This document shows, one piece after another, positions 56,816 to 64,000 of a stretch of DNA of 64,000 bases. Each line of letters starts with the position of its first letter. Positions within the stretch are counted from its first letter, which is position 1. The DNA is from Alphaproteobacteria bacterium (lineage in GTDB: Bacteria > Pseudomonadota > Alphaproteobacteria > Caulobacterales > Hyphomonadaceae), in the NCBI GenBank assembly GCA_018969425.1, contig JAGWYJ010000008.1, forward strand, positions 35,717 to 99,716, given 5' to 3'. A program made the translations under genes and the position numbers. A model generated the notes under the pieces. It saw only the letters and a program-made list of their open reading frames with translations, ran no database searches and had not been told where the DNA came from.

Positions 56816-57453
56816 CAGGGCGCTCCCAGACGCTGATCGATCACCGCAAGCGCCTGATCGCACAGAGCCTCAGGCGGGAGCGACGCATCGAGGACGACAC
56901 ACCGCTGCGGCTCTCGCTGCGCGATCTCAAGAAAAGCTTCGCGCACGCGCGCATGATACGCCTCGCCGCGTCCCTCGATCGCATCGAGACCTGCGCCGCG
57001 AGCCCGCACCCGACCGCCGGCGGCGTCCAGGGGAAGATCCAGAATGAGCGTGAGGTCCGGTCCCGACGAACCGACGCAGAGGCGCTCAAGCGCCTCGATT
57101 TCCTCTCCGAGGGCTCCGCCGGCCGCCGCCTGATAGGCGCGCGTTGAATCGGAGAACCGATCGGAGATGACCCAGACGCCTGTCGACAGCTCCGGCCGTA
57201 TCAGCCGCTCGAGGTGATCTCTTCGGGCGGCGTAAAACAGCAGCGCCTCAACCAGCGGCGTGAAAGTCACTCCGTCCGGCGGCGAAAGGATCATGGAGCG
57301 TAGCGCTTCAGCGGCGGGCGTGCCGCCTGGCTCGCGCGTGAGCCTGACATTTCGTCCTCTCGCCTCAAGAGCGTCCTTCAGACGTCTCGCAAGCGTCGAC
57401 TTGCCGGAGCCTTCGCCGCCCTCAAGGGTTATGAAGCGCCCGCGGGACGACAA
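56815..57453 (-). CDS. tmk: Thymidylate kinase
   Basis: Phosphorylates dTMP to dTDP. The 212-residue protein has the P-loop LEGGEGSGKSTLARRL, the TREPGGTPAAEALR motif, ISDRFSDSTRAYQ with the DR motif, and LILDLPLDAAGGRVRARG for the lid region. The start is a TTG at 57453, 3 bases past the dacA stop; a modest AGG-containing ribosome site lies in the dacA end. No better start exists before the P-loop. Order dacA-tmk-holB-tatD-MBL is a conserved block. Confidence 0.94.
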   Translation of the reverse strand: MSSRGRFITLEGGEGSGKSTLARRLKDALEARGRNVRLTREPGGTPAAEALRSMILSPPDGVTFTPLVEALLFYAARRDHLERLIRPELSTGVWVISDRFSDSTRAYQAAAGGALGEEIEALERLCVGSSGPDLTLILDLPLDAAGGRVRARGAGLDAIEGRGEAYHARVREAFLEIAQREPQRCVVLDASLPPEALCDQALAVIDQRLGAP

Positions 57454-57456
57454 GAC

Positions 57457-58641
57457 CTATTCGCCCCTCAGGCCGCGCATGGCGCGGCCCAGGAGGCCGA
57501 GCTTCGGAACATCCGCCCCCGCAGCGACAGGCACGCGGACCTCCTTCATGCCGGGCGCCGTGACAATGAGCTCGCCGACGACATCGCCCTTGCGAACCGG
57601 CGCATAGAGAGGGCCCTTGTAGACAACTTCAGCGCGCATCTTCTTCGCCGCAGCGACGTGAAGGCCCGCCGAGACATCCTGCGTGGCGATCAGGGGAACG
57701 GTGGGCGCCTGCCCGAGCCAGACGTCAGCGGTTGCGACCTCAACGTCTTTGCGCACGAACTGATAGGTCTGGAAGTCCGCAAAGGCGGCACGCATGACCC
57801 GTGGGCCTTCCGTACGACGTTCCGCCTCGCTCGACAGTCCCTGCAGAACGATAATCCGGCGTTTTCCCTCGCGCACCGCCGAGCCAGCAAGTCCGAAACC
57901 CGACGAGGACAGGTGGCCGGTCTTGACCCCGTCCGCCCCCGGAAGCTCCCTCAGCAGAGGGTTGCGATTGGGCTGGGTGATCCCGTTCCAGGTGAAGGAG
58001 GTCTCCCGGAACATGGGGTAGAATTGCGGGAAGTCGCGAATGATCAGAAAGCTGATGCGGGCGATGTCCGCCGCGCTCATGCGATGGCCGGGATCATCAA
58101 GTCCGGTGACATTGGTGAAGGTGGATTGGGCGAGGCCCAGCTCATGCGCTCGCGCCGTCATCTCGCGGGCAAAGGCCTCCTCGCTTCCGGCAGCGCCTTC
58201 AGCCAGCGCGATGCAGGCGTCATTGCCGGACTGAATGATAGCTCCCTTGAGCAGGTTCTCTACGCTGACTTTGGAACCCAGCTTCAGGAACATGGTGGAG
58301 CCGTCCGTCCCGGCGCCGCCGGTCCGCCAGGCGTGCTCGCTGACGGTGAACTCATCCTCAAGCTTGAGCCGTCCGTCCCGGATACGCTCGAAGATGAGAT
58401 AGTAGAGCATCAGCTTCGACATCGAAGCCGGGATCATCGGTTCGTCGCCGCGTTTCGAATAGAGAATTTCGCCGCTGTCGCCGTCGAGAATGACCGCGTA
58501 AGGGGCGAGGGTGTTCAGCGGATCGGCGGCGAACTGCTCAGCGGCCGTCGCCGACGGCGGGGTCGCTGGAGGCGTCTGAGCCGCGGCGAAAAGGGAAGCG
58601 GCGCACACCGCAGATGCGATCAGGCCGGCGATCAGACGCAT
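57457..58641 (-). CDS. dacA: D-alanyl-D-alanine carboxypeptidase, penicillin-binding protein 5/6 type
   Basis: Periplasmic serine enzyme that trims the terminal D-alanine from peptidoglycan pentapeptides. The 394-residue protein has a signal peptide (cleavage near AAAQT), the SxxK motif S73-K76, SGN at 138-140, KTG at 240-242, and a C-terminal beta-rich PBP5 domain (PLIATQDVSAGLHV onwards). It ends LLGRAMRGLRGE, a short possibly amphipathic anchor. ATG 58641 starts just before the signal peptide; a longer frame adds an uncharacteristic leader. rlpA lies 110 bases upstream on the same strand. Confidence 0.95.
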   Translation of the reverse strand: MRLIAGLIASAVCAASLFAAAQTPPATPPSATAAEQFAADPLNTLAPYAVILDGDSGEILYSKRGDEPMIPASMSKLMLYYLIFERIRDGRLKLEDEFTVSEHAWRTGGAGTDGSTMFLKLGSKVSVENLLKGAIIQSGNDACIALAEGAAGSEEAFAREMTARAHELGLAQSTFTNVTGLDDPGHRMSAADIARISFLIIRDFPQFYPMFRETSFTWNGITQPNRNPLLRELPGADGVKTGHLSSSGFGLAGSAVREGKRRIIVLQGLSSEAERRTEGPRVMRAAFADFQTYQFVRKDVEVATADVWLGQAPTVPLIATQDVSAGLHVAAAKKMRAEVVYKGPLYAPVRKGDVVGELIVTAPGMKEVRVPVAAGADVPKLGLLGRAMRGLRGE

Positions 58642-58751
58642 GGGGGCGATCTCCTTGACAGGGTCGCCACAAAATCCCGCTTTGGGTCCTAACGTCAACG
58701 TCTATGAGCGGCGATAAGCGCCGCAGAGCCGAGACAGCTCAGGCCTGTGGA

Positions 58752-60398
58752 TTATTTGTCGCTTGACGAGACGATCAGAGCCCCCTCGCCTCCCGGTCCC
58801 AGCCTGTCGCGAGCATCCTCAGCCTCCGCGCGGCTCTTCCACGGCCCGAGCAGGACCCTGAAGTATTCAGAGCCCCGGCGCTGGATCGGGGAAACCGACA
58901 GCGGACCGACACCAGCCAGCTCGGCTTTGCGACGATGGGCGTTGCCCAGATCAGCAAAGGCGCCCACCTGAACAAAGTATCCGCCCGTCGGCGCGACGCC
59001 TGCAGGCGCGGGCTCGATCGCCAGGGGCGGCAAAGCCGTGCGCTGAGCCTGCCCGTTAGGCCTTGCGACTGTGGCCTCGCGCCCCAGATCTTCCGACGCG
59101 CGCGGGGCCTCGACGGACGCGAGACGGGCCTCAGGACCCGCCTGCGGCGCCGGCCCCTCATACTGCACCCTGACCTGCACCACGCCCTTTTCCTTCATGT
59201 CGAGCGCGATAGCGGCGCCTTTTGAGAGGTCGATGATGCGATCGTCTACAAACGGCCCGCGATCGTTGAGCCGCAGGACGGCGCTTCGACCGTTGGCGAG
59301 ATTGGTCACCCTCACCATGGAGGGGATCGGCAGGGTCGGATGGGCCGCGGTTAGAGCCATCTCGTCAAAAACCTCGCCGGTCGCGGAGACTTTCCCGTGG
59401 AAGGTCGGTCCATACCATGAGGCGAGACCGACTTCGTCATAGTCCGGCTCATGCGCGGGAACATACCATTTCCCATCGACCTCGTAGGGAGGTCCGGCAT
59501 AGGGCTCTGCGCTGCGCCCGGGAGAGCCGCCAGCGGCAAGGGGCAGGCTCTCCCGGGGCGAAGGGGCGCGGCGATAGACGGCGGCCGCAGCGCTATAGCT
59601 CGCCCGAACGGCTGAAGGGCGAAGATCGATCGGCGCGTTGAACCCTGGCGATGACATTGGCTCAACGGACCCGGCGCTGGTCAGAGCCGAAACGTCCTGA
59701 CTGTCGCGCGAGGAGATGGGGGGGAGCCGTTCCGCGTTATAGCGGATCGGAGCATAGGTCGATCCTCGCGCCGAGCCGTACTCGTACGAGGATGCTGTTT
59801 GCTCACGCACAAGGTCCGAGCCGGTCGTCCCGTAGGCTGAGGATCCGGCGCCTGCGGTCGGACGAGAGGTAACCGACGAGGTCTCGACCCGCGTCGAAGA
59901 TACAACCTCGCTCGCCTCGCCTGTCCCGGCTGTCGGGGACAGGAAGACGGTCCGCGGTGTTGTCTGAGCGGTCGGGATCGTCCGGTAGGAGATCGGCGCG
60001 CCCGAAGCCGATGCTTCCGTGACGAACTCCTGACGTTGATTAGAGGCCGGCGAGGCGCTGAACCGGTCAGACCGCTGTCGCGAAGCGTCGGAATAGGTGG
60101 TGTCGATCACGGTCTTACGGCTGGAGAGTTCAAAGTCGCGGCGCGCCGCAGCTTCGGCCTCATCGCGGGTCATGGGACGTCCCAGACTTATCCGCTCATC
60201 GACCGCCGTCGGGGAGGGCGCTGCAGCGGCTCGTGCGAAAATGATCTCAGCGGGCCCCCTGCCCGCGCCCGCTCGCGGCTCGGCCAATCCCGGCGATCCG
60301 GCGAGGCATGTCAGGCCCAGAAGACCGGCCCGAAAGGACAACGACCCGAGCGCTTCGCCCCGAAAGGCCGCTGTAAGACGGGTCTTGGCCAGACGCAT
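58752..60398 (-). CDS. rlpA: RlpA-like septal lytic transglycosylase, DPBB plus SPOR
   Basis: RlpA proteins cleave denuded glycan strands at the septum. The 548-residue protein has a signal sequence, then about 270 residues of low-complexity Ser/Ala/Pro-rich linker, a double-psi beta-barrel at about 313-418 (GLASWYGPTFHGKVSATGE, VRVTNLANGRSAVLRLNDRGPF in part with the catalytic aspartate) and a C-terminal SPOR domain at about 472-545 (GGYFVQVGAFADLGNA) that binds denuded septal peptidoglycan. The long linker exceeds that of E. coli RlpA. No lipobox is visible. Located upstream of dacA, another peptidoglycan enzyme. Confidence 0.9.
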   Translation of the reverse strand: MRLAKTRLTAAFRGEALGSLSFRAGLLGLTCLAGSPGLAEPRAGAGRGPAEIIFARAAAAPSPTAVDERISLGRPMTRDEAEAAARRDFELSSRKTVIDTTYSDASRQRSDRFSASPASNQRQEFVTEASASGAPISYRTIPTAQTTPRTVFLSPTAGTGEASEVVSSTRVETSSVTSRPTAGAGSSAYGTTGSDLVREQTASSYEYGSARGSTYAPIRYNAERLPPISSRDSQDVSALTSAGSVEPMSSPGFNAPIDLRPSAVRASYSAAAAVYRRAPSPRESLPLAAGGSPGRSAEPYAGPPYEVDGKWYVPAHEPDYDEVGLASWYGPTFHGKVSATGEVFDEMALTAAHPTLPIPSMVRVTNLANGRSAVLRLNDRGPFVDDRIIDLSKGAAIALDMKEKGVVQVRVQYEGPAPQAGPEARLASVEAPRASEDLGREATVARPNGQAQRTALPPLAIEPAPAGVAPTGGYFVQVGAFADLGNAHRRKAELAGVGPLSVSPIQRRGSEYFRVLLGPWKSRAEAEDARDRLGPGGEGALIVSSSDK

Positions 60399-60631
60399 GT
60401 GAAGCCTCGCAGATCCACTTACCCGCCCATGGCGGATGACCCGTTATCCCTAACAGGGACGGCTGTGGTTTCCGTGAAACCGAATCCGTCGATTTTCATC
60501 AAAATAGCCGCGCTTAGCCCTGACCGTCCCGTTCTGACCGGAATGCCGACCTGCCCCGGGCTCGCAATCGCCCTCATTCACACCCGAGACGAGCCCTCAA
60601 CATGCCTCCCTGCGGAGAGGTCCCGGGCGCT
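60399..60631. promoter_or_regulatory. rlpA upstream region with three small inverted repeats
   Basis: This 233-base gap has no convincing gene. Three perfect dyads stand in a row: TCCCT-AAC-AGGGA (60447-60459), GGTTTC-CGT-GAAACC (60467-60481) and ATTTT-CATC-AAAAT (60492-60505). They lie 49 to 107 bases before the rlpA start on its 5' side and could be operator sites or a folded leader. No clear promoter was picked out. Confidence 0.4.
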
Positions 60632-62128
60632 CTAGCGTCCACGGACGTCAATCGAGGCCCCATTCCTGCCAAACGGGGCCAGCGAGACCCCCAGGCAGAC
60701 TGCAAGGCCCAGCGGAAACAGCCAGGGAAAGGCGAGGATTTTTCCAGTATCTGCAAGCCCCAGAGCCGCGACGTTATCAATCAGCACGACGGTCAGAGCC
60801 GCGGCCGCCACGCCGAGCCGCGGATGACGCACATACGTCCTCGGAACGAAGGCCGACATCAGAAACAACCCCAGCAATCCGCCATAGGTGTAGGACGTCA
60901 TCGCGAAGGCCAGCGGGATCAGACCTTCATCTGTCCCGCGAAGCATGATGGCGAATCCCGCGAGCGCCGCACCCCACAAGGCGACAAGAGCCCGGGACAA
61001 AATCACGGCGTCGGCGTCGCTCAGGGATCCGGCCCTGTGACCTCGATGAAACATGGTGAGAGTTGTTTCGGAGAGAGCCGAAAGCACAGGGCTCGCCATG
61101 GCGGCGGCGAATATCGCCGCCACCATGAAGCCCCGGAGGCCGGCCGGCATCTCGGAAAGAATGAACGCCGGAAAGATCCGGTCATTGGTCTCGGCGACCA
61201 TGGCCGCGAAACGCGGATCGAGCGGCTCACGGGTGTAGAAACCCCAAAGCGCAACACCCGCCAGAAGAAACAGGAGAACAACCCCTTCTCCGATATTGCT
61301 CACATAGAGCGCCCGTCTGGCCTCGGAGATCGAGCGGCAGCACAGCATTCTCTGGGTGTTGAGCTGATCGGCGCCATAGGCGGCGAGATTCTGAAACGGC
61401 ATGGCGAAGACCCCGGCCCAGATCGTGTAACTGGCCAGAGGATCAAGAGAGAGATCAAGCATGCGCGTCTTTCCAGCCTCTCCCGCCGCAGACAGGAGCG
61501 CCGGGAAACCGCCCGGATAATCCTGAGAGATGAAACCGATCGCGACACATCCTCCGGCGATCAGCATGAGGAACTGAACAACGTCCGTCCAGACGACGGC
61601 TCGAACACCCCCCATCCAGGTGCTCGCCACGGCGACCCCGACGCTGAGGGAGACGCACCAGGCGAAATCAAGACCCGTCAGCAGTTCGAGCACAAGCGCC
61701 ACAGCGTAGATGCGCACACCCTGGCTGAGAACGGCTCCGGCAAAAAACAGAAGGGCTGATAACTGCCCGAGACCTGCGCCCAGGCGGTCGCGGATATAAT
61801 CGTAGGGACTGGAATATGCCCCTGCATAGAGCTTCGGTAAAATCCAGTGACCGAAAATCCACTTCGAAATGAACCCCGCAAGGCAGAACTGCAGGTAGCG
61901 AAAATCTCCGCCCTCGGCGAAGACGATCGCGGGCACGCCGATGAAGGTCACGCCGCTCACGGTCGTCGATACGATGGATGCGGAGACCGTCCACCAGGGA
62001 AGGCTTCGCGAACCCAGAAAATACTCTCCGACATTGACCTGGCGAGCGCTGAGACGATGTCCGATCAGCGTCACCAGCGCGAAATAGGCGCCGACAATCA
62101 GCCAGTCTATGGGGCCGAACCCGCTCAT
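60632..62128 (-). CDS. Sodium:solute symporter family transporter
   Basis: A 498-residue inner-membrane transporter of the SSS family with about 13 predicted helices. Family features: IDWLIVGAYFALVTLIG as first helix, GEYFLGSRSLPWWTV, STTVSGVTFIGVPA for the sodium/substrate region, GGVRAVVWTDVVQFLML and AAIFAAAMASPVLSALSE. The substrate cannot be read from sequence; SSS members carry sugars, amino acids, sialic acid and others. ATG 62128 overlaps the stop of the serine hydrolase gene by 4 bases, so the two are coupled and likely act on the same material. Confidence 0.88.
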   Translation of the reverse strand: MSGFGPIDWLIVGAYFALVTLIGHRLSARQVNVGEYFLGSRSLPWWTVSASIVSTTVSGVTFIGVPAIVFAEGGDFRYLQFCLAGFISKWIFGHWILPKLYAGAYSSPYDYIRDRLGAGLGQLSALLFFAGAVLSQGVRIYAVALVLELLTGLDFAWCVSLSVGVAVASTWMGGVRAVVWTDVVQFLMLIAGGCVAIGFISQDYPGGFPALLSAAGEAGKTRMLDLSLDPLASYTIWAGVFAMPFQNLAAYGADQLNTQRMLCCRSISEARRALYVSNIGEGVVLLFLLAGVALWGFYTREPLDPRFAAMVAETNDRIFPAFILSEMPAGLRGFMVAAIFAAAMASPVLSALSETTLTMFHRGHRAGSLSDADAVILSRALVALWGAALAGFAIMLRGTDEGLIPLAFAMTSYTYGGLLGLFLMSAFVPRTYVRHPRLGVAAAALTVVLIDNVAALGLADTGKILAFPWLFPLGLAVCLGVSLAPFGRNGASIDVRGR

Positions 62129-63510
62129 GCCGCCTCCCAGAGGGCGTTTAATTCACCTCTGTTCTGAGACGCGATGCTTGTTTTGCGGCCCCATGGTGAG
62201 AGCGCCTGACCCTGCAGGCCGGACGGAACAGGCGCCGCTGGCGTATTGCTGTCTATGTCGACCGGCGGCAGGGGCCGTTGGGCGGAAGGACGCTCGGGAC
62301 TTCTGAACTCAGGTGACGCGAAGGTGCGCCCCCGGGCCGCCTCGGAATAGGGGTCTCCCGCCAGCGCGGCGGCGACGATCGTCGCCACCTTTGAGCGAAG
62401 CGGTATCACATCTCCCTGGCCGTCGGGGTGAACACGATGGGTCAGCAGGATCACGTAGACCCCGGAGAACGGATCAATCCAGATGGACGTGCCGGTAAAG
62501 CCGGTATGCCCGAAGGATCCTATGGGAAAGAGGTCGCCCCGACTGGAGGAGTAGCTGCTGTCGATATCCCATCCGAGCCCCCGCTGAACGTCCATGGTCG
62601 GGGGCGTCGCTCGGGAGGTCATACGGGCGACGCCAGAGGCGGAGAGAACCCGACGCCCGTCCAGTTCGCCTCCCCGAAGAATCATCCGGACATAACGTGA
62701 GAGATCGGAGGCTGGTGCGAACACTCCCGCATGTCCTGCGACCCCGCCCATGCGGCGCGCCGTCGGGTCATGCACGACGCCCCGCATCATCAATCGGTCC
62801 GCGCCTTCGCAAGGTCCGTCCTGAGAGGCGCATGACTGGGTGGGAGCAATCCGAGGGATCAACGATGCCGGCGGCCGGAATTCTGTCTGCTCCATTCCGA
62901 GCGGCTCCCAGACGCGCCGCCGGACAAATTCCTCCAGCGGGACGCCGCTGATCCTCGACACGATCTCACCCAGCAGAATGAATCCGATGTCGCTGTACAC
63001 GAACTGCTCTCCGGGGGCCGCCTGCAGGTCTTCCTGAGCCGCCCGTCGGACCGCCTCCTCGGCGCCTCGCCAGCCCGGTTGCAGGTCGAGACTGGGCCTC
63101 AGTCCCGAGGTGTGGGTCAGGAGATGTCGAAGGGTGACGGCCTCTTTACCCGGCCCAGTAAACTCAGGAAGGACCGCGCGCACTCTGTCGGACAGTCGGA
63201 TCTTCCCATCCTCGACAAGCATCATGACGGCACTCGCCGTGGCGATGACCTTTGTGAGAGAGGCGAGATCAAACACCGTGTCGAGAGACATCGCCTCAGG
63301 CGTCGGCTGAAGGGCCCGCATCCCATACGCCTTGCGGTAGATCGTATGATCGCGACGACCCACCCAGATAACCGCACCTGGTATCTCACCGAGCGCTATC
63401 GCCTCCTCGATCACCGCATCCGCCTTATCGGTCCAGGAGGAGCGAGGCGGCGTCGAACAGCCCATAAGGGCCAGGCTGCCGGCAAGCGCGCATGCCAGGA
63501 CAATCCTCAC
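62125..63510 (-). CDS. Serine hydrolase lipoprotein, beta-lactamase/EstB fold
   Basis: A 461-residue lipoprotein: signal peptide with lipobox LMGC at residues 15-18. The following domain is of the class C beta-lactamase/penicillin-binding serine hydrolase fold: SLTK at 84-87 (nucleophile), YSD at 172-174 in place of YxN, and GHTGFTG as third motif. Esterase, D-aminopeptidase or peptidoglycan peptidase activity is possible; beta-lactamase function should not be assumed. The last 75 or so residues are a proline-rich tail. Start is GTG 63510. It overlaps the downstream SSS symporter, suggesting hydrolysis outside and uptake of the product. Confidence 0.85.
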   Translation of the reverse strand: MRIVLACALAGSLALMGCSTPPRSSWTDKADAVIEEAIALGEIPGAVIWVGRRDHTIYRKAYGMRALQPTPEAMSLDTVFDLASLTKVIATASAVMMLVEDGKIRLSDRVRAVLPEFTGPGKEAVTLRHLLTHTSGLRPSLDLQPGWRGAEEAVRRAAQEDLQAAPGEQFVYSDIGFILLGEIVSRISGVPLEEFVRRRVWEPLGMEQTEFRPPASLIPRIAPTQSCASQDGPCEGADRLMMRGVVHDPTARRMGGVAGHAGVFAPASDLSRYVRMILRGGELDGRRVLSASGVARMTSRATPPTMDVQRGLGWDIDSSYSSSRGDLFPIGSFGHTGFTGTSIWIDPFSGVYVILLTHRVHPDGQGDVIPLRSKVATIVAAALAGDPYSEAARGRTFASPEFRSPERPSAQRPLPPVDIDSNTPAAPVPSGLQGQALSPWGRKTSIASQNRGELNALWEAA

Positions 63511-63806
63511 GGCGTCCCCGCCCGGTTCCGGGAGAACTCAAGCAGCAATGCTGGCATGACGACACTTCCCTGGGCAGCCGTTCCAGGTCCGCCCTTCCGA
63601 GATCGAACCTATGGGGACCCGGGCGCCTGTGACAAGACGACCGGGGGTATTGCCGTTCGAAGAAACCTCAGAGCCTGAGAGCCAGAATCAGCGCCGACAG
63701 GCAAACCGCCGAACGGCCTGCCTGATCAGGTCGTTCAAAAATGGCCATCTCGATCGAAAAGAACTGTTTTCTTCCTCTCAAGGCCCCACTAGGAGTGCTG
63801 TTCGTT
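63511..63806. other. Gene-free stretch between serine hydrolase and tRNA-Ser
   Basis: These 296 bases hold no credible reading frame. They must contain the promoters of the leftward hydrolase gene and of the rightward tRNA, but I could not pick convincing -35/-10 pairs. Base composition falls towards the tRNA. Confidence 0.5.
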
Positions 63807-63896
63807 GGAAGGGTGGCCGAGCGGTTTAAGGCACTGGTCTTGAAAACCAGCGTGGGTGAAAGCCCACCGTGGGTTCGAATCCCACCCCTTCCGCCA
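63807..63896 (+). tRNA. tRNA-Ser, anticodon UGA
   Basis: Acceptor arms GGAAGGG (63807-63813) and CCCTTCC (63886-63892) pair; the anticodon stem CTGGT/ACCAG (63834-63838, 63846-63850) holds loop CTTGAAA with anticodon TGA at 63841-63843. A long variable arm GTGGG/CCCAC (63852-63856, 63863-63867) is typical for class II serine tRNA. The T-arm is GTGGG-TTCGAAT-CCCAC and CCA is encoded at 63894-63896. It reads UCN serine codons. Confidence 0.98.
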
Positions 63897-64000
63897 CGCT
63901 GATCCTCAAAAAACAAAATTGCATCATAAATACAGGGAGTTCCGTGCACCCTGCTGCTTGACCTTGCAGCAAATTGGCCTAACTGCTGCACATTTTTGCT
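63897..64000. other. AT-richer flank after tRNA-Ser
   Basis: The last 104 bases are clearly lower in G+C than the rest of the window (runs such as AAAAAACAAAATTG and CATTTTTGC). No gene is visible. This composition shift at a serine tRNA 3' end is compatible with the start of an integrated element beyond the window. Confidence 0.4.

Noticed and set aside
60602..61759. Plus-strand frame of 385 codons opposite the symporter
   Set aside because: Very basic, His/Arg/Gly-rich translation with no motif, as expected opposite a hydrophobic membrane protein gene.
62125..63510. True beta-lactamase
   Set aside because: The fold is shared, but YSD replaces YxN, it is a lipoprotein coupled to a transporter, and no ampR-like regulator is nearby.
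63668..63991. Minus-strand frame of 107 codons across the tRNA
   Set aside because: Its middle (GGIRTHGG and SALNRSATLP) is the antisense translation of a serine tRNA, a well-known annotation artefact.

Overview
The window is a gene-dense, high-GC stretch of an alphaproteobacterial chromosome. The gene order supports this: rpsB-tsf-pyrH-frr-uppS-cdsA-dxr-rseP-bamA-skp-lpxD-lpxA-lpxI-lpxB, gltX-gltA, lexA, ppiD-trpEGDC, pdhABC-lpd-lipA-coq10, dusB-ntrBC-ntrYX-hfq-hflX. Lineage-typical traits agree: a fused IspDF, LpxI rather than LpxH, a lipoyl domain on PDH E1-beta, NtrYX, and a GTTC-N7-GTTC LexA box. I cannot name the genus; an order such as Caulobacterales or Parvularculales is a guess.

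Layout. 1-2352: 3' two thirds of dnaE. 2405-5777: translation and UMP kinase genes (rpsB, tsf, pyrH, frr). 5774-16848: a plus-strand envelope run for isoprenoid, phospholipid, outer-membrane protein and lipid A synthesis (uppS, cdsA, dxr, rseP, bamA, skp, lpxD, lpxA, lpxI, lpxB); fabZ, usual between lpxD and lpxA, is absent. 16853-26482: a minus-strand block running ppiD-trpE-trpG-trpD-trpC, lexA, gltX, gltA. 26621-33138: tpiA, secG, pyrG, a TPR/2OG oxygenase-like gene, rpmF, eno, ftsB. 33207-42416: pyruvate dehydrogenase, a secreted phosphatase-like protein, lpd, a freestanding acyl-ACP synthetase, lipA and a Coq10 protein. 42417-51447: cinA, ispDF, dusB-ntrB-ntrC and ntrY-ntrX. 51616-57453: hfq, hflX, mazG, an MBL hydrolase, tatD, holB and tmk. 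57457-63510: dacA, rlpA, a sodium:solute symporter and a serine hydrolase lipoprotein. The window ends with a tRNA-Ser(UGA) followed by AT-richer DNA.

How the genes work together. Most genes sit in tight operons with ATGA, GTGA or TGATG overlaps. Several convergent pairs have almost no spacer: pyrG and the oxygenase gene share a CTAG that gives both stops, and coq10 and cinA abut at TGATCA. The envelope run links carrier-lipid and lipid A synthesis with the outer-membrane insertion machinery. The PDH block supplies the enzyme, its E3 and the lipoyl synthase. The Ntr block carries two sensor/regulator pairs.

Honest overview: this is almost all core genome, and I see no clear new multi-gene defence or biosynthetic system. 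The observations most worth checking are an NtrC without the sigma-54-contacting GAFTGA loop, an operator-like dyad between ispDF and dusB-ntrBC, a LexA box lying on the lexA promoter, an overlapping serine hydrolase/symporter pair, a freestanding acyl-ACP synthetase between lpd and lipA, and a possible integration site at the tRNA-Ser.
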